Shown here: positions 61,869-64,000 of the stretch, piece after piece | Position numbering within the stretch: the first letter of the stretch is position 1 | Layout: every line of letters begins with the position of its first letter | NCBI RefSeq assembly: GCF_036320965.1 | Contig: NC_092249.1 | Location: forward strand, 181,614 to 245,613 | Length of the DNA: 64,000 bases | Direction of reading: 5' to 3' | DNA from: Panulirus ornatus | Taxonomy: Eukaryota; Arthropoda; Malacostraca; Decapoda; Palinuridae | Notes under the pieces: generated by a model | What the model was told of the DNA's origin: nothing | The model's database searches: none | What the model saw: only the letters and a program-made list of their open reading frames with translations | Made by a program: the position numbers and the translations under genes

Positions 61869-64000
61869 TTTATTTATCTATATTTATTTTCATTTGGCTT
61901 TGTGGCTGTCTCCCGCACTAGCGAGGAAGGTAAAGGAAACAGACAAAAGAAGGGCCAAACCCACCCACATACACATGTATATACATACATACACGTCCAC
62001 ACACGCACATATACATACCTATACATCTCAACATATACAAATATATACACACAAAGACGTATATATATATACAAATGTACACAGTTCATACTGTCTGCCT
62101 TTATTCATTCCCATCACCACCCCACCACACATGAAATAACAACCCTCTTCCCCCTCAAGTGCACAAGGTAGCGCTAGGAAAAGACAACAGAGGCCACATT
62201 CATTCACACTCAGTCTCTAGCTGTCATGTAATAATGCACCGAAACCACAGCTCCCTTTCCACATCCAGGCCCCACACAACTTTCCATGGTTTACCCCAGA
62301 CGCTTCACATGCCCTGGTTCAATCCATTGACAGCATGTCGACCCCGGTATACCACATCGTTCCAATTCACTCTATTCCTTGCTCGCCTTTCACCCTCCTG
62401 CATGTTCAGGCCCTGATCACTCAAAAATCTTTTTCACTCCATCTTTACACTTCCAATTTGGTCTCCCACTTCTCCTTGTTCCCTCCACCTCTGAAACACA
62501 TATATCCTCTTGGTCAATCTCTCCTCACTCATTCTCTCCATGTGACCAAACCATTTCAAAACACCCTCTTCTGCTCTCTCAACCACACTCTTTTTATTAC
62601 CACAAATCTCTCTTACTCTTTCATTACTTACTCGATCAAACCACCTCACACCACATATTGTCCTCAAACATCTCATTTCCAGCACATCCACCCTCCTGCG
62701 CACAACTCATCCATAGCCCACCCCTCGCAACCATATAACACTGTTGGAACCACTATTCCTTCAAACATACCCATTTTTGCTTTCCGAGATAATGTTCTCA
62801 ACTTCCACACATTTTTCAACGCTCCCAGAACTTTCGCCCTCTCCCCCACCCTATGATTCACTTCCACTTCCATGATTCCATCCGCTGTCAAATCCACTCC
62901 CAGATATCTAAAACACTTCACTTCCTCCAGTTTTTCTCCATTCAAACTTACCTCCCAAATGACTTGTCCCTCAACCCTACTGTACCTAATAACCTTGCTC
63001 TCATTCACATTTACTCTCAGCTTTCTTCTTACACACACTTTACCAAACTCAGTCATCAGCTTCTGCAGTTTCTCACATGAATCAGCCACCAGCGCTGTAT
63101 CATCAGCAAACAACAACTGACTCAACTTCCCAAGCTCTCTCATCCACAACAGACTGCATACTTGCCCCTCTTTCCAAAACTCTTGCATTCACCTCCATAA
63201 ACAAACTAAATAACCATAAAGACATCACACACCCCTGCCGCAAACCTACATTCACTGAGAACCAATCACTTTCCTCTCTTCCTACACATACACATGCCTT
63301 ACATCCTCGATAAAAACTTTTCACTGCTTCTAACAATTTGCCTCCCACACCATATACTATTAATATCTTCCACAGAGCATCTCTATCAACTCTATCATAT
63401 GCCTTCTCCAGATCCATAAATGCTACATACAAATTCATTTGCTTTTCTAAGTATTTCTCACATACATTCTTCAAAGCAAACACCTGATCCACACATCCTC
63501 TACCACTTCTGAAACCACACTGCTCTTCCCCAATCTGATGCTCTGTACATGCCTTCACCCTCTCAATCAATACCCTCCCATATAATTTACCACGAATACT
63601 CAACAAACTTATACCTCTGTAATTTGAGCACTCACTCTTATCCCCTTTGCCTTTGTACAATGGCACTATGCAAGCATTCCACCAATCCTCAGGCACCTCA
63701 CCATGAGTCGTACATACATTAAATAACCTTACCAACCAGTCAACAATACAGTCACCCCTTTTTAATAAATTCCACTGCAATACCATCCAAACCCGCTGCC
63801 TTGCTGGCTTTCATATTCTGCAAAGCTTTTACTACCTCTTCTCTGTTTACCAAATCATTCTCCCTAACCTTCTCACTTTGCACACCACCTCCACCAAAAC
63901 ACCCTATATCTGCCACTCTATCATAAACACATTCAACAAACCTTCAAAATACTCACTCCATCTCCTTCTCACATCACCACTACTTCTTATCACCTCCCCA
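61869..64000 (-). mobile_element. RTE-like LINE with long 3'UTR, antisense, continuing past the window
   Basis: Antisense copy with TTTA/ATCT-rich tail on the plus strand (61869-61890), complete long-form 3'UTR (61895-62340) including both tail-like motifs (GCGAGGAAGGTAAAGGAAAC near 61921 and AGGTAGCGCTAGGAAAAGAC near 62166), then the C-terminal domain and RT. FADD is intact (about 63097-63108), but coding pieces 62434-62703, 62673-63188 and 63103-63786 lie in different frames (for example a missing base near 62708 and an 18-bp loss near 63197), so it is dead. Best example of the long 3'UTR. Confidence 0.87.

Noticed and set aside
1..64000. A prokaryotic defence or other operon-like system
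   Set aside because: No operon structure, ribosome binding sites or clustered genes; all long frames are LINE-derived and the only host gene is spliced.

Overview
This is eukaryotic DNA from a large, repeat-rich genome. No prokaryotic gene structure is present. The only host gene I can support is a minus-strand gene for a long-chain fatty acid transport protein / very-long-chain acyl-CoA synthetase (FATP, SLC27A family). Six exons totalling 826 bp are spread over about 59.6 kb: 61522-61672, 54202-54327, 52840-52951, 36399-36485, 32510-32657 and 2109-2310. Each has AG/GT borders and matching phases, giving 275 contiguous codons that include the AMP-binding signature YIYTSGTTGMPKAA. The gene runs off both ends of the window. 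The repeat families and very large introns resemble decapod crustacean genomes, but that is recollection and inference, not proof.

Nearly everything else is intron filled with one family of non-LTR retrotransposon (RTE-like LINE: AP endonuclease, reverse transcriptase, C-terminal domain, 3'UTR with poly(A) or (TTTA)n-like tail) in many ages and both orientations. The longest ORF is 930 aa (13747-16539, repeated at 27440-30232). A roughly 230-bp SINE-like element sits next to (TA)n tracts and shares its 3' end with the LINE. A second, much older LINE (CR1/L2-like) survives as wrecks at 1-1075, 53130-53425 and 60273-60375.

Layout: 1-2.1 kb old CR1-like wreck and plain intron; 2.1-2.3 kb exon; 2.9-5.0 kb old LINE pieces; 5.0-5.9 kb SINE/TA cluster; 5.9-13.4 kb dense LINE chain with a head-to-head pair; 13.7-16.8 kb longest LINE; 17.0-24.2 kb a copy of 8.3-14.9 kb riddled with single-base indels; 24.2-30.7 kb a near-perfect copy of 10.5-17.0 kb; 30.7-35.4 kb mostly unique intron with one exon; 35.4-47.9 kb a direct 5.8-kb tandem duplication that duplicates an 87-bp FATP exon; 47.9-52.8 kb an old LINE split by younger insertions; 52.8-55.8 kb two exons and old repeats; 55.8-60.3 kb three LINEs nested inside one another with visible target-site duplications; 60.6-64 kb LINE fragments flanking the most 5' exon.

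The points most worth following are: (1) the LINE-flanked duplication of a phase-symmetric FATP exon, with a hybrid LINE exactly where unequal recombination predicts it; (2) the LINE/SINE shared 3' tail and the two LINE 3'UTR length forms; (3) the nested and 5'-inverted insertions with readable target-site duplications; and (4) strong signs that 17-30.7 kb is an assembly expansion containing unpolished sequence.
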